Shown: positions 26,986 to 34,946, counted from the stretch's first letter. The stretch: DNA of 59,186 nt from Planctomycetaceae bacterium (GCA_016794985.1 JAEUIQ010000013.1:1-59186); one strand, 5' to 3'. Translations and numbers: made by a program. The notes: a model not told the origin generated them from the sequence alone.

Positions 26986-28209
26986 CTATTTCGCGCGGAC
27001 CCGTACGGTTTTGCCAACCTCGTCCAACATATAACGGAGGTGGTCGAAGTCGGGGTGTTTCAAACGGATCCACGCGTTGGCCATGTAGCCCGCTTCGACG
27101 GGTTGTGTTGGGGTGTTCTCTGTCGGCAAGTGGCAATCGATAATCCATTCGCCGAATCGAGTCTCGATTTCTCGCAGTCCCTCGTAGTGCGAAATCAGTC
27201 CGTCGTGGTCAGGCCGCAGCGCGATGATTCCCGCGGAAAAACGGCGCGAGGGTTGGCCGTGTGGGCGACCGTGGACTATCGCGTTGGCCCACTCCAGATA
27301 CAGATCCAAATCATTGGCGACGTTGTACAAATCCCAAGCTCGAACACCAGGCGGGCGACAACCTATTTCCGAGAAACGCAACCCTTTGGGTCCGAAGAAC
27401 CACTCCATGTGGGTTGCTGAAGTGCCAATTTCCAAGGCCTCGATCACCCGGCGTCCCAATTGTTTTACTTCACGATAGGTCTCCGCGGCATCAATACGAT
27501 TGGTCGCGATGAATTGCGGCGAAATCCAGCGATGGCGCATCGCGTCCAGCACATTGGGGAAATAATGGGTGATGAACTCGTGAACGACCTGCCCACCAAT
27601 CGTGATGGTGTCGTAGAACGCCTCATGTCCTTCAATGAACTCTTCCACCGCCACCTCCCCACCGCGACCAACACCGGCCGCATCCAAGGCTTGGTCCAGT
27701 TGCTCATGCGAAGCAACACGGCTTGTCCCGGCTGCGCCGGCGCCAGCACGTGGCTTGACGATCAAAGGGAAACCCACTTCATGCGCGAAGCGGTGCAACT
27801 GTTCGCGGTCCCCGCTGCCAATCGACGCCGCGCAAGGGACATCCGCCGCACGCAGGGCAGCCTTCATCGCAGGTTTGTCACGACACAAAAAACAAGTCTT
27901 GACCGACAACCCCGGAATCGTGCAACGCTCACGAACTTGTGCCACCGACAGGATATGGGCTTCAATCGTGGATTCCAAACGGTCCACCCACATCCGGCTC
28001 TGCACGAATCGTACCGCATCGGTCATCACATCAACGTTGGTCACACTCGGTACGCGGATGTAATCATACAACCAACTTTGCAGCTCGCTGTCCAAGGCCT
28101 CTTTGGGCGACTCGCCAATTGCGACAACGGTTGCTCCGACTTGTTTCAGAGCCCGCACGAACTGGCGCTGATTCGCGGGAAAGTGCGGTTCAACAAACAC
28201 GATATTCAT
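26986..28209 (-). CDS. ATP-grasp domain ligase (biotin carboxylase/CarB-like fold)
   Basis: A 407-aa cytoplasmic enzyme. N-terminal Rossmann-like domain starts NIVFVEPHFPANQRQFVRAL. The central ATP-grasp part shows CRDKPAMKAALRAADVPCA, FPLIVKPRAGAGAAGTSRV (ATP-binding lysine and glycine-rich loop), VAVEEFIEGHEAFYDTI and the metal-binding segment THMEWFF...LRFSEIGCRPPG. ATP-grasp enzymes join a carboxylate to an amine or thiol through an acyl-phosphate. This subtype (argininosuccinate-lyase-associated or carbamoyl-phosphate-synthase-like peptide ligases) is generally uncharacterised. It is monocistronic, on the strand opposite to csrA. Substrate unknown. Confidence 0.88.
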   Translation of the reverse strand: MNIVFVEPHFPANQRQFVRALKQVGATVVAIGESPKEALDSELQSWLYDYIRVPSVTNVDVMTDAVRFVQSRMWVDRLESTIEAHILSVAQVRERCTIPGLSVKTCFLCRDKPAMKAALRAADVPCAASIGSGDREQLHRFAHEVGFPLIVKPRAGAGAAGTSRVASHEQLDQALDAAGVGRGGEVAVEEFIEGHEAFYDTITIGGQVVHEFITHYFPNVLDAMRHRWISPQFIATNRIDAAETYREVKQLGRRVIEALEIGTSATHMEWFFGPKGLRFSEIGCRPPGVRAWDLYNVANDLDLYLEWANAIVHGRPHGQPSRRFSAGIIALRPDHDGLISHYEGLREIETRFGEWIIDCHLPTENTPTQPVEAGYMANAWIRLKHPDFDHLRYMLDEVGKTVRVRAK

Positions 28210-28668
28210 TGGTGAGGGACCCGATCTTCGGCGTGGAGCTGCTCAAATCAAATAGCGCATCAATCGCAGCCCAGCCGGCCAACCGAACGGACGAGTCTGC
28301 GCTGCCCGAACGACGAACATCATAGTTCGTCCCGACTTCGGGCGAAATCATTAGCCCAAGTGACTTGCCGTTTAGGAGAAATTCCCAGACTATTATTGTC
28401 ACAATTTCGTAATCTGCTCGACCGGACAGCAACCCACCGGCGCCTGGTCCAACTGGACTTGGGAGTTGCGAGGCGGACTGCCGGAACGATCCTTTGGACG
28501 TTTTTTCGCCTGTTCGTCGTCAATCGCGGCGATTTAACTGTCAGCAAATCTCGGTTTTCGCTGCGAACGACGCTTATGAACGGGCCCATCCTGAAAAACT
28601 GTACGGATTTTTCGGCCTTCCCCCTCTTGCACCGCGAGAAATCCCCCGAATTTGCTCAAGTTTTCTAG
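28210..28668. other. Intergenic stretch between ATP-grasp gene and csrA promoter
   Basis: No gene supported. A plus-strand frame of about 100 codons (28360-28668) has an unlikely composition and no ribosome site. The stretch holds the upstream regions of the two divergent genes. Confidence 0.4.
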
Positions 28669-28696
28669 TTGACTGAGCAAAATCTGTGCCTACAGT
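28669..28696 (+). promoter_or_regulatory. Candidate sigma70 promoter of csrA
   Basis: TTGACT (28669-28674) and TACAGT (28691-28696) are separated by 16 bp. A start near 28703 would give a leader of about 145 nt before the csrA ATG, long enough for post-transcriptional control. No terminator lies between. Confidence 0.5.
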
Positions 28697-28849
28697 GGAG
28701 GGAACAGCCTTGTTTCGTCGGAGGCTTCGCCGAAAAAATACGCCCTCAGTGGGATGTCGTTTTGCGAGGTGAGTGTCACCGTAGTGGGTGATATCGCGGA
28801 TCGGATTTCAGCAAACATCCGAGAAAGGTTGGCATGCAAAGGAATGAAC

Positions 28850-29095
28850 ATGTTGGTATTATCAAGAAAGAAAAACGAAAGCATCGTCATTAACGATTCG
28901 ATTTCGATCGTTGTCGTCGAAATTCGCGGTGACAAGGTTCGCTTGGGTGTGGAAGCACCCAAAGACGTCACCGTCCATCGAAAAGAAGTTTACGACGCTA
29001 TCAAGAGTTATGATCTGAAGCATGAACCCGTCTCCGAGGGCCTCGTTTCTGAGGGCCGTCAAAGTTCGGACGATGTTTCTGAGAACGCTGGGTAA
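28850..29095 (+). CDS. csrA: Carbon storage regulator CsrA (RsmA)
   Basis: An 81-aa RNA-binding homodimer that controls translation and stability of mRNAs by binding GGA motifs. It begins MLVLSRKKNESIVIND, the conserved N-terminal strand, followed by ISIVVVEIRGDKVRLGVEAPKDVTVHRKEVYDAI, with the RNA-contacting L4 and R44-equivalent (VHR) both present. The ATG at 28850 is chosen because the CsrA fold starts there and AAAGGA precedes it; an upstream in-frame ATG would add 32 non-conserved residues. The C-terminal tail after YDAIKSY is longer and more acidic than in E. coli (61 aa). GGA in the ribosome-binding site would permit autoregulation. Monocistronic, followed by tRNA-Glu. Confidence 0.95.
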   Translation: MLVLSRKKNESIVINDSISIVVVEIRGDKVRLGVEAPKDVTVHRKEVYDAIKSYDLKHEPVSEGLVSEGRQSSDDVSENAG

Positions 29096-29122
29096 TTTAG
29101 GGCGATAGTGAACCTGGAGTGG

Positions 29123-29150
29123 TGGACAAGTTTCTGTCTTCTGTTAAACT
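29123..29150 (+). promoter_or_regulatory. Candidate promoter of tRNA-Glu
   Basis: TGGACA and TAAACT lie 16 bp apart about 55 bp upstream of the tRNA 5' end. Each box has mismatches to consensus, so this is tentative; cotranscription from the csrA promoter is also possible. Confidence 0.35.
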
Positions 29151-29206
29151 TGGCCCCAGTTCTGCGGGATGATTTGCCGATAGAGAGCAGACCATCTCCA
29201 GCGGAC

Positions 29207-29279
29207 GGCCCCTTCGTCTAGCGGTCTAGGACATCGCCCTTTCACGGCGGTAACACGGGTTCGAGTCCCGTAGGGGTCA
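29207..29279 (+). tRNA. tRNA-Glu (anticodon TTC), integration site of the element
   Basis: A 73-nt cloverleaf closely matching bacterial tRNA-Glu: acceptor GGCCCCT/AGGGGTC (one G-T pair), D-arm region CGTCTAGCGGTCTAGGACA, anticodon arm CGCCCTTTCACGGCG with TTC, T-arm ACGGGTTCGAGTCCCGT, discriminator A. No encoded CCA. The last 13 bases belong to the 16-bp att core, so insertion of the element at 29267-48255 rebuilt a complete tRNA. The minus-strand integrase gene overlaps its 3' 38 bases. Confidence 0.97.
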
Positions 29280-30522
29280 TTAATGGTTCATTCACCACCC
29301 ATCCCGAACCATCATCACCCCCGTTTTCCCGGGGTTTTTTTGTTTTGTCGATGGGCTCTAAGGGGCCTTGATTGCCATTGATGGGGGGACCAATGGGGGG
29401 ACGGAAATTAACCGCCCGTTGCCAATGCTCATCCGTGGAAAGCAAGTAATGTTTTTCGGCAACGGCCGTTGATTGGCCCAACCACTTGTTGATCACGTGG
29501 GATGGGAACCTCTCTTGTAGTTCCGTTCGACAACTCGCCCGGCAGTTATTGAACGGCTTGGGCCACGGCTTGATCCCAGCTCGATCCAAGATACGGCAGA
29601 ATTGAGTTCTCAGATTATCGCCGAACATCCGCCGAGCCACCACGAACACCGCACCATCAACCGCTCGATCAAACGCATCGGCCAACACCGCCCGCACATC
29701 AGGGAACATCGGACAGAATCTCAATCCGGTTTTGGGGGCATCGATTCGCAGCCGTCCCGCATCCCAATCAATGTCCGTCCACTTCAACCCCATCACCTCA
29801 CTCGGGCACCGCAGGCCACCAAACCGAGCCAACACGAAAATCACCCGCCAATCAATATCCGGGCAAGCTTTCAGCACCTGGGCCGCCATCTTGCGATCGA
29901 TAAACCGTTGGCGCTCGGAGTTTGACTCATCACCACCTTTGAGATTCTCGAACGGGCTCGATTCCAACAGCCTATCTTTTACCGCCTCGGCGATCATCGT
30001 CTTGGCCCGCTTGGTATGTTTTGAAACCGTAGCCGCAGCCAACCCACGCTCACCACCCAACCATCGCCGCCATCGTTCCGCATCAGCCGCCGTGATGGAA
30101 TTGAGTAGCCGTTTCGCTCCGAAGTATTCCAGCAACAGCCGTTCGGTTTGCTGATAGTTGATCACCGTGGTTTTTTTCACATCGGTTTTGTTCTCAATGA
30201 AATCAGCCAGGAACGCACCGAGGAATCGGCCCTTGTCACTCCGGGCACGTTCAGACACTGCATCAGCCAACCCCCACGCCACCAACGAATCACGTAACCG
30301 GCCCTTGGTTCCATTGGCCCATGCCAACGCCTTAGGCTCGGGGGCCTCATTCTTGGACCGAGCCAACGCCAATCGTTCTAGATGATCAGCAATTCTCACG
30401 GCCATCCGTTCGTCGTTTTTTGACTCACCCGCCACGTAAATCTCGCGACGCTTTTTGTCGACGTAAAACCGAATCCTAAACCCGACTCGGCCATCACGAT
30501 CCAATCGTTGCACACTTGCCAT
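29242..30522 (-). CDS. int: Tyrosine recombinase/integrase
   Basis: A 426-aa enzyme that should integrate and excise the element at tRNA-Glu. An N-terminal core-binding (SAM-like) domain (about 95-195, FLADFIENKTDVKKTTVINY to FENLKGG) precedes the catalytic domain. Catalytic candidates: R238 (FGGLRCPSEV), box II N-N-C-R (325-328), WLGQ (347-350) and the nucleophile Y359 (EKHYL). The usual His of HxxR is Asn here (N325), a variation I recall (as Gln, Arg or Asn) in planctomycete integrases. After Y359 comes a Pro/Gly-rich tail that enters the att core (MTPTG, 415-419); the last seven residues are encoded by the antisense of tRNA-Glu. In a circular form the tail would instead continue into 48044-48253. 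Confidence 0.93.
   Translation of the reverse strand: MASVQRLDRDGRVGFRIRFYVDKKRREIYVAGESKNDERMAVRIADHLERLALARSKNEAPEPKALAWANGTKGRLRDSLVAWGLADAVSERARSDKGRFLGAFLADFIENKTDVKKTTVINYQQTERLLLEYFGAKRLLNSITAADAERWRRWLGGERGLAAATVSKHTKRAKTMIAEAVKDRLLESSPFENLKGGDESNSERQRFIDRKMAAQVLKACPDIDWRVIFVLARFGGLRCPSEVMGLKWTDIDWDAGRLRIDAPKTGLRFCPMFPDVRAVLADAFDRAVDGAVFVVARRMFGDNLRTQFCRILDRAGIKPWPKPFNNCRASCRTELQERFPSHVINKWLGQSTAVAEKHYLLSTDEHWQRAVNFRPPIGPPINGNQGPLEPIDKTKKPRENGGDDGSGWVVNEPLMTPTGLEPVLPP
29267..29282 (+). repeat. attL core (16 bp)
   Basis: CCCGTAGGGGTCATTA covers the end of the tRNA-Glu T-arm, the acceptor 3' strand and three bases beyond. It is identical to 48240-48255. Upstream, GTTCGAGT here corresponds to GTTCAAAC at the right end (three differences). 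Confidence 0.9.
29319..29341 (+). terminator. Rho-independent terminator just inside the element
   Basis: CCCCG, a 6-nt loop, CGGGG and a run of seven T, about 40 bp past the tRNA-Glu 3' end. It would stop tRNA transcription before it runs antisense through the integrase gene. It lies inside the integrase coding region on the other strand and replaces the original tRNA terminator, now at 48300-48323. Confidence 0.75.
29381..29408 (+). repeat. 28-bp direct repeat, left copy
   Basis: ATGGGGGGACCAATGGGGGG followed by ACGGAAAT. The right copy at 48168-48195 differs at two bases and has the same orientation. Both lie inside the element near the att cores. On the minus strand they encode RPPIGPPI in the integrase and RPPTGPPI in the integrase tail segment. 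Confidence 0.85.
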
Positions 30523-30566
30523 TTTGCAAACTCCTACCGAATCAATCGAAACATATTTGGCAACTT

Positions 30567-31241
30567 CTATTTCCGCGTTTTTTTTCTTCTCTTAAGCTCG
30601 TCGAAGATTGGCCCCGTGTTTAATGGCCGCAGCACATAAACCGGCCGATTATCACCTGTAGAATATATGGGAAACTTTCCGTCATTTGAAATTTCGATCA
30701 CTTCGAATGGTCCGTTGATTCTGGAAAAGAACTCAAGTCGATCAAATGACGCATTGGGGAAGGTGGTCGAGGGCGATTGAATCCCGGTAATAATGAACGA
30801 TTCCGACGCTGAAACACCCGATACGTCACCAATGTCGTATCTCACCACAGTTGATTCCGAAGAAAGCACCGTCACGATGCTAACGCCACGAAACAAACCG
30901 TCGATTTTGAATTTCCCGAATGATCCCAATTGTGGATTCGTCGGCAAATAACCGAATTCATATTGCTCCTGTTTTTTCATTGCCACAAGCTCTCGTTTCA
31001 TCCGTGCAAGTTTTTCCTCCATTTCTTTGAGTTCTTTCGCAAGGCCGCCACGGTTGCGGGCATTGTGTATACGAATCCGACGTACTTCTTTATCAAACGC
31101 CTCGATTTCCTCATCTAACGCATTAGCAGCTTCTTTCGTTCGTTGCTGAACCAAATCCGCTTGCTTCACGAATTTTGCGTCATCTTCTTGAACTACCAAT
31201 GTCGCCATCATCAAACTCCGAATTTTGCGGAAAAAACGCAC
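30567..31241 (-). CDS. Hypothetical coiled-coil protein
   Basis: A protein of 212 to 224 aa; in-frame ATGs at 31211 and 31208 (MMATLVVQEDD) may be the true start since the first ten residues look added. The N-terminal half is a charged helical region (about 25-95, TKEAANALDEEIEAFDKEV, LAKELKEMEEKLARMKREL) that should form a coiled coil. The C-terminal half is beta-rich (GLFRGVSIVTVLSSESTVV, ESFIITGIQSPSTTFPNA). No signal peptide or membrane segment. No family recognised. It stands between integrase and the replication-type operon, separated from both by gaps, and is on the same strand. Confidence 0.7.
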   Translation of the reverse strand: MRFFRKIRSLMMATLVVQEDDAKFVKQADLVQQRTKEAANALDEEIEAFDKEVRRIRIHNARNRGGLAKELKEMEEKLARMKRELVAMKKQEQYEFGYLPTNPQLGSFGKFKIDGLFRGVSIVTVLSSESTVVRYDIGDVSGVSASESFIITGIQSPSTTFPNASFDRLEFFSRINGPFEVIEISNDGKFPIYSTGDNRPVYVLRPLNTGPIFDELKRRKKTRK

Positions 31242-31294
31242 GCCTTGGGGTACGATCTTGGATATGCCACACCGCAGATTTTCAACACTCCGCC

Positions 31295-31370
31295 CATACT
31301 CAAAATACTCAATACCAACCTAAGGGCTCACGTTCACGCACCGCCCGCCATGCTCAAAATACTCAATACC
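31295..31370. repeat. Duplicated CATRCTCAAAATACTCAATACC motif
   Basis: The 22-bp motif occurs at 31295-31316 and 31349-31370, 54 bp apart. The second copy encodes GIEYFEHGG at the end of the TubC-like protein on the minus strand; the first copy lies beyond its stop and would encode GIEYFEYG in the same sense. Related sequences in opposite orientation lie at 46912-46932 and about 48044-48064. Confidence 0.75.
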
Positions 31371-31631
31371 CACAGCCCCCGCCACATCGATCAGGGCCGC
31401 AGCCGCGGCATCGGCCCGATCCATCCCCCCATCAAACTCACGAATTGCCGCCCGTTCGCCCCACAATTCCACCGCGTCAACCAGATCATCCCGGCAAACT
31501 TTCATCCGTTCGATCACATCCGCGCCGAGGGAACCAGCTGGGCCGTCATAGCTCAGCCGTCCCCCCTCACCAGACAACACCACCCCGGCCCGGATCAGCT
31601 CGATCATTAACCTAACGGCTACCACGGCCAT
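31320..31631 (-). CDS. Small TubC-N-docking-like protein
   Basis: A 103-aa protein. The start is the ATG that shares its A with the TGA of the DUF3987 gene (TGATG), so translation is coupled. The segment LMIELIRAGVVLSGEGGRLSYDGPAGSLGADVIERMKVCRDDLVDAV (about residues 9-55) fits the pattern L..L...G..L...G..L.+..P.G.L......+....+.+L+..+ of the TubC N-terminal docking domain. In tubulysin assembly lines that domain mediates protein-protein docking; small TubC-like proteins are also known to me from replication modules of mobile elements. A partner-docking role with the DUF3987 or primase protein is an inference. The remainder (ALIDVAGAVGIEYFEHGGRC) is unlike TubC. Confidence 0.6.
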   Translation of the reverse strand: MAVVAVRLMIELIRAGVVLSGEGGRLSYDGPAGSLGADVIERMKVCRDDLVDAVELWGERAAIREFDGGMDRADAAAAALIDVAGAVGIEYFEHGGRCVNVSP

Positions 31632-33331
31632 CACAGCAACCCCGATACCCGTGGCGGGTTTGCGATCCACGGATGGCAATCGAATCTCAGGCTCGGCCTC
31701 CCAGCTCGGACACTTTGATCGTCCACAGGCCGCAACCAACCACGATCCATCAACACATCTAACGCACGATCCAACCGTTTCTCATCACGATCAAATCTAG
31801 ATCGGAATTGTTGACCAATGTTCCGCCTTGAAACCTGAGCCGATTCTTGTTTTTTCAGCCATTTCAAAATCGCATCGGCATCCAGCACCGAGCCATCATC
31901 TCCAGCCATCAATCCGATCGACGCTCTGGCATGTGCGATAGCCCATCGAGCGATTGCCACGGCCGCCTCAATCGAATCCACCTCAACCTCAACCTTCGTT
32001 CGTACGGGATTAACGTGGTCCCCCACCCATCGGGCCAAATGAATCACCGCGGCCAAACGGGCAGTTAGGCCGCAGAGTTTTCCGCCCCAATCGGTTAACC
32101 CAACCAACGGGCCCTCATCGGCCAACCACGGTTCCACCTCGGATTGCCATTGATCAAATCGCTCTGCCGCCGCAGCCGATAGCTTCAATCGATGCACATG
32201 ATCATCGGACTCAATCAGCCCATGCAATCGCCGGATCAAGTTTTCGTATTCGTTCGCCACCTTATCAGGGACGGGATCGGGTATGATTTTCCGATGGCCC
32301 AGAGGGCTCGGGGGCAATGCATAGAGGAATCGTCCCAACAGGCCGCGCCCTCGGAACGATGGTTTTCCGGCCAACCCACGAATCACATCCGGTTGAATCG
32401 CATAGGCCAACGTCAAGCAAACTCGATCAATTGCCACCGAGCCACGCACAACTCGATCCACCCGTAGATCATCACCGGCATGGGACTTGAGAAACACATC
32501 CAAATTAACAGAGCCCGAATATCGGCCGCCCATCACATCAAACAGCCCGCCCTCAGCACCGGCCGCAATCAGCCGTCCGCCTTGGGCCGCCAAATTCATC
32601 TCGACTGCCTCAGGAGAGGCATCATCCAATAGCAACTTTGGCGCCACGGGCTCGGCCTCCTGGGCCAATTGCGCGGCCAATCGCTTGGCATCAGCCACCG
32701 CCTTAGAATCACCCGCTGCACATTTCTTTTCGGAACCCTTTAGTTGTGACTCCAATATCCGCCGATTCGATTGGGCCACGGCAATCTCGGGCCGGGCCGC
32801 TTCAATCAACTCCGCTTCAATTTTTCGAATGGGATCGAACGCCGACTTGAGCACTGATGATTTTCGATTGGCCGGATCGAGTAGAACCACCACGAACAAA
32901 TTGATGGGCTCGATCCATCCGGCTCGGGGTTCAATCACAATCCGCCGAGCCACCATCCCCGAACAGGCCGCCAACGACAACAACGCCGCCAACTCAACCG
33001 GGGTTTGTGTCGCCTCAGACGTTGCCACGATCCAATCACGCAACACATCAGGCAACCCATCGATCGGGATGCTCGGCAACAATGGCAAATCGACGGCCAC
33101 CGGATCGTCCCACCCATCCCCGGGGATGGGTTTGATGTTCATCAACTCACGATCAATCGCGCCACGATCGACACCGGGCAACGCCTTACAAATCATTGCG
33201 ACAAATTGATCCCGCGAATTTGTGGACGCCAAATCAACCGAATCCCGCGCCACCACTCGATCATTCAACAGGGCCTCAATCGTTTGATGGCCGTTCACCC
33301 TGGGCCCGCATTTCAAAATCAAATCACTCAT
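31631..33331 (-). CDS. DUF3987 (YfjI-like) protein, replication-associated
   Basis: A 566-aa protein. The start is the ATG overlapping the primase stop (ATGA); longer readings run into the primase gene. N-terminal 80 residues precede the DUF3987 domain: VELAALLSLAACSGMVARR, then LLDPANRKSSVLKSAFDP (150-167), the family's P-loop variant (PxNRKS rather than GxGKS), PKLLLDDASPEAVEMNLA, LIAAGAEGGLFDVMGGRYSG and RGLLGRFLYALPPSPLGHRK. A winged-helix-like segment ends it (DALDVLMDRGWLRPV). In P4-like and plasmid elements such proteins follow a primase and probably act as a helicase or loader; this is inferred from context. Confidence 0.85.
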   Translation of the reverse strand: MSDLILKCGPRVNGHQTIEALLNDRVVARDSVDLASTNSRDQFVAMICKALPGVDRGAIDRELMNIKPIPGDGWDDPVAVDLPLLPSIPIDGLPDVLRDWIVATSEATQTPVELAALLSLAACSGMVARRIVIEPRAGWIEPINLFVVVLLDPANRKSSVLKSAFDPIRKIEAELIEAARPEIAVAQSNRRILESQLKGSEKKCAAGDSKAVADAKRLAAQLAQEAEPVAPKLLLDDASPEAVEMNLAAQGGRLIAAGAEGGLFDVMGGRYSGSVNLDVFLKSHAGDDLRVDRVVRGSVAIDRVCLTLAYAIQPDVIRGLAGKPSFRGRGLLGRFLYALPPSPLGHRKIIPDPVPDKVANEYENLIRRLHGLIESDDHVHRLKLSAAAAERFDQWQSEVEPWLADEGPLVGLTDWGGKLCGLTARLAAVIHLARWVGDHVNPVRTKVEVEVDSIEAAVAIARWAIAHARASIGLMAGDDGSVLDADAILKWLKKQESAQVSRRNIGQQFRSRFDRDEKRLDRALDVLMDRGWLRPVDDQSVRAGRPSLRFDCHPWIANPPRVSGLL

Positions 33332-34323
33332 TGTTGGCACCTCACTTTCAATTGTTGGATGGCGGCCGCATTGGCAACCGCCCGAAGAACATCCGCATGT
33401 GCGCCGCCCACGATCCACTCCCGGCAATCCTTTATCCCATCCGGGGGACGAATCACGCGAACGCCGCAGATCGTCACACAGGCTCGCACCAATCGTTCGG
33501 CACCCATCGCACCGGCATCATCACAATCAGCCACCACGATCACCTCGGGGGCTCTCAATCGCCGAGCCAATGACGCCACCCAATCGACTCGGCCACCCGC
33601 CGAGGGAACGCCCACGGCATCCAAACCAACCGAACACAGCGCAGCCGTATCCGTGGGGCCCTCAGCCACCCACAGCGGCATCCCGCCACGCAAATCAAGT
33701 GAGAAGATCAATCCGGCCGTCGAGCCACTCACGGCCCATTTACGGGCCGATACAGGACAGCGCAAACGAATCCCAACCACTCGGCCATCGGGATCACGCA
33801 TTGGCCACGTTGTAGCTCGACGCTCGAAGTCCCAACCAACCATCAACCGAATCAGCACCTCCACCGGCAAACCCAAACGCTCCGCCGCTCGGGCCCTCCA
33901 ATGATCAGGCATCTCAGCGAACCATCGTTCGGCCATCTCGGCCCAACGGGGATCGGGATCACGATGCTCATCAATGCGCACTCGACGTTCCACATGCCGA
34001 GGAACGACCACCGCACCCTCGGCACCGAGGAATCGGGCCAACCATTGAACCGCAGCGGCAGCATCAACAGCGAGCCACCAACGCAAACTCGACAAGCCAT
34101 CACCGGGCCGGGGGTTTGTGTTCTTGTTGAAACAAAACCGGCAGTAAACCACGCCGCGTTCAGCCAACCCGGGGAACGCCGCAAACCGATCCCGGCCGCC
34201 GCACTTGGGACAGGGACGCCCCCGCCGATTTTCCAATCCTTCAATCGGCATCCCGGCCGCCGTCAAAATCTCGGTCCATCGGCCTCGGGCCATCATCATC
34301 AATCGGGGAAGATCAGCCTTCAT
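33328..34323 (-). CDS. P4-like primase: zinc ribbon + TOPRIM
   Basis: A 331-aa protein likely to make primers for replication of the element. The zinc ribbon is CPKCGGRDRF (38-47) with CRFC (61-64), as in phage P4 alpha-type primases. After a helical linker comes a TOPRIM domain: WVAEGPTDTAALC with E221, and VIVVADCDDAGAMGAERL with D266 and D268 as metal-binding acids. There is no helicase domain; the downstream DUF3987 protein may fill that role. The ATG at 34323 is preferred over 34338; it overlaps the upstream HTH gene by 11 bp, and the stop overlaps the DUF3987 start by 4 bp. Confidence 0.88.
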   Translation of the reverse strand: MKADLPRLMMMARGRWTEILTAAGMPIEGLENRRGRPCPKCGGRDRFAAFPGLAERGVVYCRFCFNKNTNPRPGDGLSSLRWWLAVDAAAAVQWLARFLGAEGAVVVPRHVERRVRIDEHRDPDPRWAEMAERWFAEMPDHWRARAAERLGLPVEVLIRLMVGWDFERRATTWPMRDPDGRVVGIRLRCPVSARKWAVSGSTAGLIFSLDLRGGMPLWVAEGPTDTAALCSVGLDAVGVPSAGGRVDWVASLARRLRAPEVIVVADCDDAGAMGAERLVRACVTICGVRVIRPPDGIKDCREWIVGGAHADVLRAVANAAAIQQLKVRCQQ

Positions 34324-34558
34324 GGGACACCCCATCACGGCCCGCAGCCAAAACCTCAGACTTGCGGAACCGCCGCAACCGACCCACCTTGAACGATGGG
34401 ATCAGGCCAGCACGCACGGCACGTTCCACTGAGGGAACCGAAACGCCCAACCACCGGGCCGCATCATGCACATCCCCTACGGGATCACCAATCTCAACTC
34501 GGCCGTTCAATCTTTGCGCTATCGCATCGGCCAATTCTTCAATCTCGCGGGGACTCAT
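34313..34558 (-). CDS. Small helix-turn-helix protein (excisionase/MerR-like)
   Basis: An 81-aa DNA-binding protein. VGDVHDAARWLGVSVPSVER followed by AVRAGLIPSFKVGRLRRFRKSEVLA matches the HTH_17 excisionase family (helix-turn-helix, then a wing with a basic strand). Such proteins act as recombination directionality factors or as repressors/initiators in satellites. ATG overlaps the stop of the preceding gene (ATGA). Preceding helix EIEELADAIAQRL may dimerise. Candidate binder of the 10-bp array upstream. Confidence 0.8.
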   Translation of the reverse strand: MSPREIEELADAIAQRLNGRVEIGDPVGDVHDAARWLGVSVPSVERAVRAGLIPSFKVGRLRRFRKSEVLAAGRDGVSHEG

Positions 34559-34797
34559 TGTTGGGTACCTCCGGTTTGTTGGACGTTCAGAATCTGGGCG
34601 GACATTGAATTCCCGGCCATCGCCAAAACCGCAGCCTCAGCCGTTGCGTCGTGGAACATGAGTTTTCGTCTAACGCGCAAGCAGGGCACCCGGCCAGCCT
34701 CGGCTTGCTCTTTGAGCCAAAGCGGGGGCACGCCCAACCGCTCGGCCATGTCAGGCAGCGAAACCAACGCCGCCTTCAAATCATTGCGATTGACCAT
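34555..34797 (-). CDS. Small HTH-like protein, first gene of the replication-type operon
   Basis: An 80-aa protein starting at the ATG at 34797 (MVNRNDLKAALVSLPDMAER). Longer readings would translate the 10-bp repeat array and are rejected. LPDMAERLGVPPLWLKEQAEAGRVPCLRVRRKLMF looks like an HTH_17-type winged helix-turn-helix. The stop overlaps the next start by 4 bp. The array of 10-bp repeats begins 100 bp upstream, so it is a natural candidate for the regulator that binds it. Confidence 0.72.
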   Translation of the reverse strand: MVNRNDLKAALVSLPDMAERLGVPPLWLKEQAEAGRVPCLRVRRKLMFHDATAEAAVLAMAGNSMSAQILNVQQTGGTQQ

Positions 34798-34896
34798 CGA
34801 ATTGATCCCAACGTGGATAGAAACACCGATCCATTGATCAGCCACGTGGGAAACGATAACAGGGCATTTTGCCGAGTAAACTAGCAAAAACAGCCG

Positions 34897-34946
34897 TGCA
34901 ACCAACTGCAACCAGCTGCAACCAATTGCAACCAATTGCAACTTAT
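34897..34946. repeat. Tandem 10-bp repeats x5 (TGCAACCAAY), candidate operator or origin
   Basis: TGCAACCAAC, TGCAACCAGC, TGCAACCAAT, TGCAACCAAT, TGCAACTTAT follow one another without a gap. A 10-bp period places each site on nearly the same face of the helix. The array sits upstream of the five-gene HTH-primase operon and its last unit contains the stop codon of the 483-aa gene. Iteron-like position upstream of a replication operon. Confidence 0.88.

Noticed and set aside
33332..33427. Longer N-terminus for the DUF3987 protein
   Set aside because: The extra 32 codons overlap the primase gene; the ATG at 33331 gives the standard 4-bp overlap.
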